From: Aureobasidium sp. EXF-3400
Taxonomy: Eukaryota > Ascomycota > Dothideomycetes > Dothideales > Saccotheciaceae
Direction: 5' to 3'
Length of the DNA stretch: 32,791 bases
NCBI GenBank assembly: GCA_024195585.1
Contig: SWBL01000448.1
Span: forward strand, 1 to 32,791
In this document: positions 1-11,116 of the stretch, one piece after another
Layout: each line of letters opens with the position of its first letter
Position numbering within the stretch: position 1 is the first letter of the stretch
Position numbers and translations under genes: made by a program
Notes under the pieces: model-generated
Databases searched by the model: none
Seen by the model: only the letters and a program-made list of their open reading frames with translations
Told to the model about the DNA's origin: nothing

Positions 1-844
1 AGGAGAGTTGCGGTCGTCGAAAGGCTGGTCACCGAGCCAGTGGGCAAGGGAGTTGACACAGAAGGTGGCCTGCTGGACGAAGAAGATACGGAGGATACCA
101 GCGTAGATGAAGCCACCGAGGTAGTCACCCCAGCCGAGACCAGCAACAAGGGTAGGGAAGATGAGACCCATGAAGAAAACGACCTTGAGGTAGTTCTTGT
201 GCTGCCAGACAACGACAGAGTCGTCGTTGAGATCAGAGATGTCGGTACGGCCAATTCTCTTGGGGTTCTGCTTCATGAGCATCCAGCCGAAGTGAGAGTA
301 GAGGAGACCCTTGCGGACTGAGTAGGGATCCTTTTCGGTGTCGGTGTAACGGTGGTGAGCGCGGTGGTCGCGGGCCCACCATCTGATGGAGCCCTCAACG
401 GCACCACCACCAACAGCAGCGAGGAAGATCTTGAGAGGAAGAGTAGCCTGGTACGAGGTGTGTGCCCACAGACGGTGGTAGCCGGCGGTGATACCGAGAC
501 CAGTGGCGAAGTAGTAGGCAACTGCCCAGATGGCGGTCTTGAGATAGAGAGGAGTCCAGTAGGCCTGGACACAACCGATCATGGGAATACCAACGATCAA
601 GAAGACGTTGAGCCAGTTGACGTGCTTGTACCAGTTGGCTTTGGTCATAGGTGTGTCGGTGATGTGAGGCCTGGAGATCGGTTAGTGTTTTGTGCGTGGA
701 GGCAGTCAATTCATGGCAGACTCACTTCTTGGGGTCGTAGGACTTGCTACGGTTGGGCTCGTCCTTGGAGGCCATGGGAGAGCCCTGCTTGACATAGTCA
801 GGGTCGACGGCCATCATGCCGGCGGCAGGCTGGTGCGAAGGCAT
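1..844 (-). CDS. OLE1: Delta-9 acyl-CoA (stearoyl-CoA) desaturase, 5' part, cut by the window edge
   Basis: ER membrane di-iron enzyme that puts the cis-9 double bond into palmitoyl- and stearoyl-CoA using O2 and cytochrome b5. Exon 1 is 844-726 and exon 2 runs from 670 off the left edge; the intron is 671-725 (GTGAGT...CAG), and joining gives [16 protein letters not shown]. The first two histidine boxes are visible, HRLWAH (HxxxxH) and HRAHH (HxxHH), among hydrophobic segments such as [18 protein letters not shown]. The third histidine box and the fused cytochrome b5 domain expected in fungal OLE1 would lie beyond position 1. The start at 844 is the first ATG in frame (context AACATGCC). Upstream sequence stays open in the same frame to about 1111 but has no ATG. 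A pyrimidine-rich stretch ending in TTTCCAG near 945 could be the acceptor of a 5'UTR intron. Identification is firm; only the C-terminal part is unseen. Confidence 0.93.
671..725 (-). other. Intron 1 of the delta-9 desaturase gene
   Basis: A 55-bp GT-AG intron (GTGAGT donor, CTAACCGATCTCCAG acceptor region with a CTAAC branch site). Splicing completes a Lys codon (AA|G) and joins exon 1 to the conserved desaturase frame. Confidence 0.9.
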
Positions 845-3800
845 GTTGCACAAGTCTCGAGAACAAGTGCAGTGAATGCGAGAGTCTCCTTCGAACAAAA
901 GAGTGTCGAGGGGTGAGATTGGTGTGGGTGGAGAGCACTGGAAAGAGAGAAAGGAAACTGCGCTGGCGAACTCAAGTTTTTGAACCAAGGCGAGCTTCGG
1001 ACAAATGTGGCATGGCCTGATAGACGAGGCGAATACTGTGGGGGAACCAACTCGCCCCGATGGCCAGAATTCACCGTCTTTCGCGCGACTGTTGGGCTGC
1101 CCCCCAACCAATTCATGCGCTGCATTGCATCACCTTGCCACTCTATTGGGATGCACAGTCGTGATACAATACCCCTGCTGCTCTCTGTACCTGCATTAAT
1201 CTGTCTGCACAACTGTCTGATCACTCCGCTGTTCCGACCGTCTGCTCGTTCACGCAGCAGCAGCAACAACAATTCGTTCAATCCTCGACCCTGAGACACT
1301 CACATTCCACCGACAGCTGGCCAATTTTTCGCCACCAGGACTTTTGCCTTTATGGATGATGGCACGCGAAACATCCGGCCTGCTTGCCGATCTGCTCTCA
1401 ATTCTAGAAAGCTGTTCCCGAAGCCCGCACGCTAATCCCGAGGTTCATCGTTGGAAACACGTAAAATCAACTCGAGTAGAAGCCTCCAGACGCTGTCCAT
1501 CTCTCTTTGCTTCTTCGCGTTCTTGCCAATTCAGCCGAGCACGAATCCAATTGTTGTTCCCTTCATCATCAACAAGTCAATCTCCTTGTCTCCGCGTCGA
1601 GCCTCAATTTTAGATTGCCAGTGGTGTCTGAGATCTGGTTGAATTCCAGTGGTGCTGACCTGCCAAGCATCATCTCGTGCGGAGGCTAGCGTCAGTTGAC
1701 CAAAAGGCGTGTCACCTCAGGCTTTCTTTCCCAGCAGATGGCCGTTGATGGCTCCAGACGCGCGCGTTCTGACGTTTGTCTCGACCTGCCTTCTTATTAT
1801 TGCGCGTCTTATGCAGAGATATATCAATGCTCCTCCATCATCATATTGGTACGCGACTCAGCCCTGTATGGTCTTTGAACCGGCTATTTCCAGATTGAGG
1901 GTCTTCGCGGCTACTCCCGGCATACATGAAACTAAGCTGTCTTCCCAAAGAGGGAGTGGTTGCGAGCCAATCACGGCCGTTTCTATCGAGTTGCCTTATT
2001 CCTTCCGCCGCTGCTATCCATGTCCTATCCCCAGACCTTGTGTCATGCAACCAAGAATTCAACGTATATTCCTTTAGTGAGCGATTATGCATCCTGCCCA
2101 ACAACCACTCTGAGACGTACTCACGTTGGATACACGCATTTCGTATTGGCTACTGATCCTTTCAACAAGAAACAAACCTCTCAGATGCACCACCCTTATC
2201 GTTCAGACAGCCCACGCACACTTATCGTTGGTACACCTTTGAACCAGCTGCATGACGGTTTACCAGCGCTTCCCCATACATGATCCAAGAGCGAGCATAT
2301 TGGGGTCTCCTCAGTGAACCTCACGTCATGCATCTGATATTGGATATCCTTGAATGTCATCAGGTTGTTGCGTCTCATCCTATTTTTTCTGGCGCAAGGT
2401 ATCCAAACACACCAATCCCTCGGATCTGACTCCTGGTTGCTCTTCCTATCAGTTCCTTGTCTGATCTTCACATGCAAAACCTCGTACTTGCTTTGGTTGT
2501 TCAACGCTTTCCCAATCATTCGAGTGTTGCTTGAGGCTCGAGATAACAAAACTACGTGCCTCAAGAAACAAAAACACAACCAATGAGCTCGATTCGATAT
2601 TGCCCATCCATATTGAACTATCACCCCACCGCGTCACCGAGTTATTACGCTTGTGCCTTGCCGGGGTCCTGCAACCGCAGCGAGGACAACGATGATCATG
2701 CAAGTCCAACAGCAGAGCCAACACATCCCGACTGTGCACGTCTCTTAGTTGCTACAGAACCGAGCTCGTTCAATTCATCTTCAGTAGGCCATCGCAAACT
2801 CCAACTCAACACCGAGCGTTGTGCATTAATCTCGCTATCTACAACATGAACTCTATCAGCAGCCAGCATCCTGCTTATACCTTGCACCCGGCTAGGAACT
2901 AAACACGTCTGGCAGCTATATCTTTACGCTATCTCTTCTATCTGGCTCCCTCCAGTATCGATAAAACATGTCTTCGTGCTGTCGTTCTTATAGAGGTGAG
3001 ACCATGGTCAAGATACTTCTGCATCGGCTCTTTCGCAACAAGTGAAAGTGAAAAAGGAAAGAGCAACCTCACGCAGACGAGAAGACATATCATAAAATAC
3101 TCTGTCGTCTCACTGAAGCTGTCTTCGTTCTTGGCTTGGCACCTTCCAATCGACAGACCGTGGCTCACATTTGAGACCTGTAATAAATAGCTCGGTACCT
3201 AAGAGTTTGGAAGCATCAGACAGTCACGCTTCCAGGAGATCCTGGAGGAAACGAGAAACATATATGGAGATGATATCCCAGAAGGACCAAGTCCAATTCA
3301 CTACAGCACTGTACAACACGGATGGCAACACCGACTACCAAAGCAGACCACAAGGTCTATGAACCAGATGTAGCTTCGCCTCTTTCCTTAATACGCTCCC
3401 ACAGTTGTGAATCTATTCACTGTGTCGACTTTTGTTTTGGCAACCAGAGATTATACGTTCCTGAGAGCAAGATCATGGACTTGACTACTTTCTCCTTTCG
3501 AGATGGATGTTGGCAAGGACAACTGTTCTCCATCAGGGGCGCGGCTGATTCTTGATATCGATCAAGTCACAAGCCCACCTTCTGGATTTGAAATACTCGG
3601 CTGCCTTGACGTCACCTTGACAAACGTAGGATATATGTTCTTGAGCGAGTTTACTTCTAGACTTGAATGAACAAAATCTGTAAGGCATAGCGCTATCATG
3701 ATGGTTAGCATTTTTCGATGGTATCCTTTGCTATAGGGACAGGAGACTTCTGTCTGTTCCTTGCAATATACATTGACTTGCCGGATCTCAAAAGACAAGC

Positions 3801-4880
3801 AATGTAGAAAAACATCTACTTGCTTTGAGCCTTTTTTGCCGCTTACTTAACAATAGTCCGATAATTGACGTCTCTAGTAGCAGCCTAGGTACTCGATGTC
3901 TTCGATATTGACCTGGTACTCGACGTCCATTCCTCTATCCTAATCCTCCCTGTTCTTTTTCTCCGTACCTCAGGAACCGCTCTTACTTCGTTGGCGCTAT
4001 AAAGTTCTGCCAGAGATTCTAGGCAGAAGGAATATAGACGTTATAAATTCCACGCTTACAAAGACTCAGGTGTATAGCTGGCAATGTAACAGAAACCCAT
4101 TTCTTTCGAAATCATGTATGACGAGTGTATGCGTGCACGAGTACACATATAAAGAGCAACTTCACCTGCCAGGAACTCTCGAATCGTTAATAATCTACCT
4201 GAGATTGACTGATACACCATGGCATTGTCGAGAAGTTACAAAGCCACTCTATTGACCGCACTACCACTGACCATCAGCCATTGAAAAGGATTTTGCACGT
4301 GTTCGAGAGGGCATTGCAACAAGAGACGAATCGACCCGGCGATGAAATCGACGCGGTTCATAGACGAGCTCTTAGTACGATGCAAAGGGGGTCGAGCAGG
4401 TCAGTAGCCTCGAGTCCTCCTCCCGCTCTCCATCACGTTACGCGCAGAAGATTATATGCCGAATCAAGCAGTCCCTTGGGGAGCATAAGAGACTTGCCAG
4501 GGTCATGGACCTGGATTCAGCTGGTGGAGTGGGGTCGGTTGCTCCAGCTCTGCTAAGCGCACAGTCGCTCGAGCCAGACCTCTCGCTGTAGGTCTTGAGC
4601 TAATGGCTTTGGTGCGGATGTGAGAAAGTTGTGGGTTGCATTGTTCGTGTGTTCTTGCGGTTTTTGTGTTGCTACAGGATGATGTTTCTTCCCTCCGTGA
4701 GAGTTGCACTTGGTGTCTCGACTTCACTTCATGGAGGTTTCACTGAAAGAAGTGTAAGTATCGCCTTGAGATATCTAGTCTCGAAAGTGGAAAGATTGGC
4801 CTGATCGCAGCTTCCTTTTATGTGATATCGTGTACAGTGTTTGTTCGTTATGCTCATCGCACCTTCCTCATGCTCGATGT
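845..4880. other. Long gene-free region (about 4 kb)
   Basis: No convincing gene was found on either strand. The open frames are short, overlapping and without a recognisable family or splice pattern. The first few hundred bases should hold the promoter and 5'UTR of the desaturase, including a short CAG/CAA run near 1254-1271. The rest is 3' flank of the lactate dehydrogenase gene and unassigned sequence. A 13-base motif, GGTACTCGAYGTC, occurs twice within about 40 bases near 3888-3930. No terminal repeats, transposase-like peptides or tRNA were seen. Confidence 0.6.
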
Positions 4881-6148
4881 TTACTCCTTGGACTGCTCCT
4901 TCTCCACGTCGTCGATGATCTCCCTCAAGCTCTTCGCGCTCTGCTCAAACTCCTTCTTCTCGCTGTCGTTAAGCTTCAAGGGAATCTGTCTGACGATACC
5001 CTTTCTGCCGATAACCACCGGCATCGAAAGGCAGACATTCAAATCATCCTGGTAGTGGCTGATGGGTGTGACATTGCATTCATCGAAAAGAATCGATTTG
5101 CAGATTGAAGAAGTCACGCCTCCAATGCCGTAAGCTGTGGCGCCCTTTGCATCCGAGATTGATGCGGCCTTCTTCTTGGTATCTTCTGCAATTGCAGCCT
5201 TGTCGAGCGAGGCATCCGGGAAAGCGGATTCGAGAGGAACACCACCGACTGAAGCATGAGACCATGCAACCTGTTGTACGGTTAGCGAGAATTATCTAAG
5301 AGATATCGTCTCAGAATTTACCATTTGCGAATCACCATGCTCGCCCAGCACATATGCATTGATAGAGCTAGCAGCAACACCGCATTTCTGGGCAAGGATA
5401 CCGCGAAGGCGAGCGCTATCGAGGAAGGTACCGCTTCCAATGACTTGGTCCTTTGGCAGTCCCGAGAACTTTTGGGCGAAGTAGGTCAGAATATCCACAG
5501 GGTTTGTGACCAGGAGAATGATGGTATCCTCGCGGAAGGGCTTCATGTCCTCGATTGCTGAGCCCAGAATCTTGAGGTTGCGGCCGACAAGGTCGGTACG
5601 GCTCTCTCCTGTGACAATGTCAGTACACAGATTCGTAAATTAATGGCAATGACATTGTATCCAAACTTACCCTTCTTCTGTGCTGCACCAGCGGTGATGA
5701 CAACGATATCACATTGCCCGGCTTCCTTGTGTGTGCCGGCGCGTACCTGGGTACTTGTGTCGCCATGGAAAGTAGCATCAGAAAGATCCTGTACCTGAGC
5801 ATCACGGACTTCCTCCTTAGGATCGACAAGTAGAATCTCTCCAGCCACAGGGTTTAGGATCAGCGAGTAGGCGATTGTGGAACCGACCTCTCCAGATCCA
5901 AGGATGGCGATCTTCGAAGTCATTGACTTTTGTGACATGTTCCTGATTGATTGTGTAAAGATCGGGCGGTTGGGTCTCGAAGGCTGCCTCTGTTGAGTGT
6001 TTGAAACGCCGTTGATGGGTGACGTGAAGTGGTAAGTTGAGGTTATAAAGGTCGCTTTGGAGATGCGAGATACTCTTGCAGGAAGAGAGGGTATGAAGAC
6101 AGGGCGAGCAAGGAGTTCACCGGATCGAGAAGCTACACGTAACGTCAT
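4881..6148 (-). CDS. L-lactate dehydrogenase with an N-terminal presequence-like extension
   Basis: NAD-dependent enzyme interconverting pyruvate and L-lactate. Exons are 6148-5671, 5608-5322 and 5270-4881; introns of 62 and 51 bp join as KKG|ESR and QM|VAWS, giving 384 residues. The Rossmann glycine motif is LGSGEVGS (about 83-90). In the specificity loop AGAAQKKGESR, Gln157 sits where LDHs have Gln102 and malate dehydrogenases have Arg. Asp223 and Arg226 (LDSARLR) and catalytic His250 (GEHGDS) match Asp168, Arg171 and His195 of the family numbering. The first 70 residues are rich in Arg, Ser and Thr with almost no acidic residues and precede the usual start. Met71 (ATG at 5938, MSQKS) or Met76 would give a normal cytosolic enzyme of about 310 residues. 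LDH identity is firm; which start is used is open. Confidence 0.92.
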
Positions 6149-6825
6149 TTTTGATCGTGTTCAACAAATTTCGGAGAAGGTGCTCTCGAGAAAACGCGTT
6201 GCAGATGTTGCTGAATTGGAAGTTAATGACGTCGACATCGGTCATCAAGGTGTTCTTAACATGTCTGATTCTTTTCTTGTCCTCAACATGTTGCCATCAA
6301 GAAATGGTCCTGCCTCCCTGTGTGCACAGTATGTAACGCGTGTGGCTATAGAAATGCACAAGACTGTTAGGAAACAGGATAGGTACTGTCCAGTGAAACT
6401 ACAGCTCTCTTTGATCATGCCTCTGATTCCAAGAACAATTGTGCCTCTTTATAGCATAGAGATGCTCTTTGCTATAGTCGGAGCGAGGTAGTTCAACCCC
6501 AACAGTGTGATGACCTTTTCAGAGAAATGATCAGTTATGTCTGTTGGCAGTCGATTGGCATCACCAAATACCGTCTTCGTCGGAGAAGTAGTTATGTCGC
6601 AAGGAGCTGAGCCATGCCTTAATTAAGAAGCATCACCGCATAATTTGAAGCTGCTAATTGAGACGATTCTGAACACAAGAACAGTCAAAGTGGAAGAGAA
6701 TGAAATTCGTATCATTTATGACCTCGGATATCATGTGTTACTAGGTGAGGTCCGTCCATAAAACAAAGCAAACATTAAGAGCAACTTTTTGGCCGTAGCA
6801 AAATCAACAGACGTCATGATCCAAC
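6149..6825. other. Intergenic: LDH upstream region and rhodopsin-domain gene 3' flank
   Basis: Both neighbours are on the minus strand, so this segment holds the LDH promoter and 5'UTR plus the 3'UTR and terminator of the membrane-protein gene. No gene or RNA is recognisable. It is visibly AT-richer than the flanking exons. Confidence 0.5.
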
Positions 6826-8163
6826 TTATTTCGGCACGCCGATGCTGTTCCAAGTACCGTGCGCGATCGATCCTGTTTCCTCGTCGCGACGAGTTGTGCG
6901 GATAGCGTATGAAGTCTCCACGCGGACGCCATCGTCGACATCGTATGGGTGGTTCTGACTGCGGTTGCTTCTTGTGTATACCATCTTTTCTGTCGAGGCG
7001 TTGCTCTCAATGTCGAAGTCGTCCGAAACCGGGGTTCTGTCTTCGAGTTCGTATTCGTTGATAGTGCCTGACTTGTCGACTTCGCTAGGAAGCTTGGAGC
7101 CCTTGTATGATCTGTTGTGGGCTGAATGTAGATTGTGACCAGATCTACCATATCCCGAGCCTCTTCCGGTAGCGTTGGGATCGTACGGGCCTGGCAGCCA
7201 GAATGCTTTGCTGAAGAGAGGACGAAGGATAGGTACGTTGATGGTGAAGATACCGATGAATGTTTCGCGAACACCCTGAGACGTCATTAGCATGTTTCCT
7301 GCATGAGACAATACATCAACCACATACCCATCCATTGATGTTAGCGGCAGATGGTGCTGCATCAAGCGACAAAACAACACGAATAATAGCAGCAGCGATG
7401 ACGAACATTCCTGACGAAAGGACGATTGCAATCACGATCTTCTTCCTGAGGGGCATCTTCAATTGCCAGAGCATTGGGATCGGAACCATAAGAATGGCCG
7501 CGTCGGTCAAGATGTTGGGAATGGCGACAGCGAGGAAGTTTTGTGGTCTGAAAGCACACTTCCATGGAGGCATGGGAGTGACCTGCCAGTTCATCTGGGT
7601 GCTAAGAAGGGATTAGAAAGAATGCCTTGGCCCACAGACTCAAGAAGTACTTACGGGAAGCAACCAAAGATGAGTACAAACCAGACAACAACATAGCTGA
7701 TACCAGTAAACCAAAAGAGGTACTTGATCATCTTGGTGTGGAAGGAGCCTAGCGTCAGACGCTTGTAGAAAAACAGCATAGTAAATTTCATGGACCAGAT
7801 AAGCGCGGGATAACTGCACCATGCAGTGTACTCCAATTTGGATCCATAGGTTACGCGATCGATGTCCGCTTGGGTTGCAGTCCGGAGCCATTCCTCGGTG
7901 ACCTCTGAGCTCTCACCAGTGTAGTGGACGATATGCACTGTGACAGAGTCGATGGTGTTAAAGATCATGACACCGACACAACACAAGTCGTCCCAGTAAA
8001 GACCCCTTAACCCGACAGTTCGCAGACGAACTGCATAACGAGTAAAAAGAATGAACATAGAGATGGCATAGAGAGCCTAGAGCTGTATTAGTTGAGCTGC
8101 ACATTGATGGGCTGTTGCATCAACGCTTACCCAAATCTCCTTCAGGATGGCATCGAGGGCCAT
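6826..8163 (-). CDS. Rhodopsin-domain integral membrane protein (Pth11-like family, no CFEM domain)
   Basis: Four exons: 8163-8131, 8076-7655, 7601-7328 and 7275-6826; introns are 54, 53 and 52 bp. The product has 392 residues. It matches the fungal rhodopsin-like family often annotated as integral membrane or PTH11-like. Several hydrophobic helices are visible, including ALYAISMFILFTRY with the following GLYWDD turn, then TMLFFYKRL, the YLFWFTGISYVVVWFVLIF helix and the helix pair around ILTDAAILMVPIPMLWQLKM and MFVIAAAIIRVVLSL. The family hallmark LTDxxILxxPIPxLWxLxMPLRKK is present. The cytosolic tail (about 270-392) is hydrophilic, rich in Ser, Arg and Asp, and variable in this family. 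No signal peptide or CFEM cysteines are seen. Ligand and function are unknown; related proteins are suspected receptors at the plasma membrane. Confidence 0.88.
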
Positions 8164-9843
8164 GGTGGTCTACGTCTACCCTGAGAAGGGCTCAAAATGC
8201 AAGCCTCCAACAAGAGCGGTGTTGGAGTCAATGGATCAAACAGAATAACACCTCCCTAGGAATAAAAGACAAGAAGGTAGCAAGAGGGAGGATGGAGTTG
8301 CGTCGGAAGGCTACAGATAGCAATGAGAGGGCTTCAGCCATAGTTAAAGCGGGAAAGTATGATGCAAAATGGTCTCAGCCTGCCAGTTTAAGAGTTGAAC
8401 ACTAAAGATAGCCGCGAGTCAATAGGGCGACGGTCAAGTTGACTTTAAGCCTGAAACGGCTAGATATTGCCCGTTAACAGAGTCGAGATCTGTCAGCTCT
8501 CTTCTTCTAGGAAACACATACACAAACAGCATTGAGATGACTCGTTCGACAGGCATCATACTCAACACCACCGAGCAATTGACTAGATGCACGTGGAGAC
8601 AGCTCAATGAAGATACTCGCGCATCTCGGCAGTCCAACCATGTACTGAGATGGCCTTCAGCCACACACGTGGAGTGACAAGGTATGCGTAGCGGGTACAA
8701 AGCAGAGTTCAGCTTCCGAGTACCTGGAAGCTGGTCGCCTTATCGCCCTGATTGGGCAATGCAAGTAGTTATTTCGTTTTGTGTGGAACAAAGTCGAAGC
8801 GAGGCATGTTGGCGGCAAACTCAACAGCAAGCGAGAAACGGCATCGCAGATACCGCACCCGACTGAACGATTTGGGTTCAAAGAAGCGATTCCAGAAAGG
8901 CAGGTGCAGGTTGGAGCCGAGAGGGTCTGACCTCAACCGTTGTGCTTGACTGTTGCCGGCGGAACGGGGACAAGGCTTCAGGCAATTGGATCTCCATCGA
9001 ATACTCATCGCACTATCAGAGAACGGGTAGATTCGACATAGAGTAGATCTTGTCTATGACTCGGTAAGCCCAATACATATGCCGTGAATCTCGACTGGCC
9101 ATAGATCAAATCGAGCTGAGCATGAGGCTGGTGCGTTGTGGGGCCAGGATATAGTGGTCAAGGCACACAGCGACCACGTGTACTTATTCTAGTAGCAAGA
9201 GCTAGGGAAGTCATGGCAGGAGGGCTGAGCGGGTAGGAGAAATGATGGCAGGAGTCAAAAGACATGTAGATAGGGCAAAATGCATGTGCAAGCGAGAGAT
9301 GAAAGTTCTGACTCGCCCTATGCGAATTTGTCGACGTTGTGCTGTATATCGATAAAGTTTCAGTCGGCAGTCTTGGAAGCGGGATGGTAGATGAAGTGGA
9401 AATAAGACAAATATGGGCTAGAAGCCGTGCAAGTTTGTGAGAAAAGAGGGCAAGGCACAGGCAGGGTGAATCTGCCCTAACGAGGACGTCGAGCGGCAGT
9501 ACCGCCAATACAAATCATGCGTTGAAAGAATGCAGCAGTAGCAAGTTGACCCATGACTCTTGAGACTTCAACCAATTCTCGAGCTGCAAGGCCGCGACAA
9601 GCTGACGGCCAAGTGAGATCATGTAAAGGGAGCAAGGGCAAGCGAGACATGTCCGTCCGAGGTGACGCTTCGTCTAGGAAGGCGCTCTACAAAAGACTTG
9701 GCAGTCAATCGCGGGGAAAGGTGGAGACTTTTCCAGAACATCTTGGTTGCAGAGCTGGTAGGGCTGACTCGATGCTGTGACCATTTCGAGCTGCACTGCT
9801 GCAGTAGACTGCCGCCGTCTGTCAGCACCTTCAGGTCAACATC
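8164..9843. other. Intergenic between two divergent genes (1.7 kb)
   Basis: The flanking genes start at 8163 (-) and 9844 (+), so both promoters lie here. The open frames are short and show no family resemblance. I found no tRNA, repeat array or mobile element. Confidence 0.5.
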
Positions 9844-11064
9844 ATGGCTGCGCCCAATCGTCTGCGCGTCTTTCTCGAGATCACTATCGGGAACGAACCA
9901 GCAGGTCGTCTGACCATCGAGCTCTTTACTGATCAGACTCCAAAGACATGTGAAAAGTGCGAAACCTTGAGCTCACCTCATGTCTATACTTGCGCTGACT
10001 CTGCCGACAGCTTCCGCGCTCTATGTGCAGGCTCGCACAAGAATCTCAGCTATGCCCTCAGTCCCTTCCATCGCATCATTGACGAATTCATGGTACAAGG
10101 CGGAGACATAACTCGCGGCGACGGCACAGGCGGCGACAGCATCTACGGCGGCGACTTTGAAGATGAGAATCTGGGTTGGCGCGCCATGGATGCCGCCGGT
10201 CTGGTGTGCATGGCCAACCGTGGAAAAGCCACCAACAGCAGTCAATTCTTCATAACTCTCGATGAGTGCCCGCATCTGAACAACAAACACACCATATTCG
10301 GACGCTTGGTTGGAGGTGAAGACACTCTCGCTCGCATGGCCAAGGTCCCGGTCGACAAGGACGACAAGCCGCTCGAGCCGGTTCTGATCGCTCGTTGTGG
10401 AGAACTTGAGCGCAGAAAGAAAGCGCCCGTCGCATCGCCCGAACCAGTGTCCAAAGACAGAGGGCGAAGGAACAGACGTGGAAGTTCTGCATCGCTCTCA
10501 CGCTCCCCGTCTCCACGACCCAAGAGGAGTCAGCCAGTACGAAGACAGAGCGACCACATAATCGACGAAACTCTGCGCGGTAGAGTACGCGCAAGATCGG
10601 ATGATGAAGATGTAGAGTCGTCTGCAAAAGAGCGTGCTATCGAGTCAGATTCACAGAGCCCGGACAGCAGGTACAAGCGGAAACGTAGTCCCAGTCCGTC
10701 GCGAGGATACGAGAGAAAAAAGGCCAGTCGCGAGTCAAGTCGAAGTCCGATAGACTCGCGTCGGCGAAGAAGAAGTCTGCCGAATCAGTATTACGATCAT
10801 GATGCACCAAGCCGATCAAATGATAGTGATCGCAGACGACACAGAGACAACGATCGGTACAGACCTGGAAATGGTGGTAGGCATTACGATAGAGACGGCG
10901 GAAGGAGAGGTGGAAGAAACACATACCGCCCACCAAGGCAAGAAGAAGGACGTCTGGGTGGAGATGCATACGGTAGCGCTGGCGCAGGAGCGGGTGAGGA
11001 GAGCACCGTCAAGTTCAAGGGCAGAGGCCACATGAAGTTCAGGGAACCGGATAGGCGTTGGTAA
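9844..11064 (+). CDS. RS-rich nuclear cyclophilin (peptidyl-prolyl cis-trans isomerase)
   Basis: The N-terminal cyclophilin domain (about 8-175) catalyses prolyl isomerisation. The C-terminal tail is rich in Arg-Ser, Arg-Asp and Gly-Arg, as in spliceosome-associated cyclophilins of the CYPG/NKTR type. I place an intron at 9957-10010 (54 bp). Removing it restores the conserved motif KTCENFRALC and gives 388 residues; unspliced, the frame stays open with 18 extra residues. Catalytic Arg59 lies in FHRIIDEFMVQGGD and the core has SSQFFIT. The Trp of cyclophilin A (W121) is replaced by His126 in CPHLNNKH, as in other large RS cyclophilins, which usually means weaker cyclosporin binding. The tail has SRSPSPRPKRS and KRKRSPSPS and ends with KFKGRGHMKFREPDRRW, a typical fungal ending. 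Likely role is nuclear, in pre-mRNA splicing. Confidence 0.92.
   Translation: MAAPNRLRVFLEITIGNEPAGRLTIELFTDQTPKTCEKCETLSSPHVYTCADSADSFRALCAGSHKNLSYALSPFHRIIDEFMVQGGDITRGDGTGGDSIYGGDFEDENLGWRAMDAAGLVCMANRGKATNSSQFFITLDECPHLNNKHTIFGRLVGGEDTLARMAKVPVDKDDKPLEPVLIARCGELERRKKAPVASPEPVSKDRGRRNRRGSSASLSRSPSPRPKRSQPVRRQSDHIIDETLRGRVRARSDDEDVESSAKERAIESDSQSPDSRYKRKRSPSPSRGYERKKASRESSRSPIDSRRRRRSLPNQYYDHDAPSRSNDSDRRRHRDNDRYRPGNGGRHYDRDGGRRGGRNTYRPPRQEEGRLGGDAYGSAGAGAGEESTVKFKGRGHMKFREPDRRW
9957..10010 (+). other. In-frame, stop-free intron of the cyclophilin gene
   Basis: The 54-bp segment begins GTGCGA (weak donor) and ends CTGACTCTGCCGACAG, with a CTGAC branch-like site close to the acceptor. It breaks the invariant ENFRALC motif, which is why it is called an intron although it contains no stop and keeps the frame. 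Confidence 0.85.
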
Positions 11065-11116
11065 CGATCATGCGTAACGTGAAATGAAAAGACCAATACA
11101 CCACACTGTTTCTTCT

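Noticed and set aside
722..1111. Longer N-terminus for the desaturase
   Set aside because: The frame is open but contains no ATG above 844, and the peptide does not resemble OLE1 N-termini.
814..1299. Minus-strand open frame of 161 codons upstream of the desaturase
   Set aside because: It overlaps the desaturase start in another frame, is low in complexity (Leu and Ser runs) and has no motif; probably leader and promoter.
2196..2624. Minus-strand open frame of 142 codons in the gene-free block
   Set aside because: Longest frame of this part, but Cys/Trp-rich mixed composition without motif, codon bias or splice partners.
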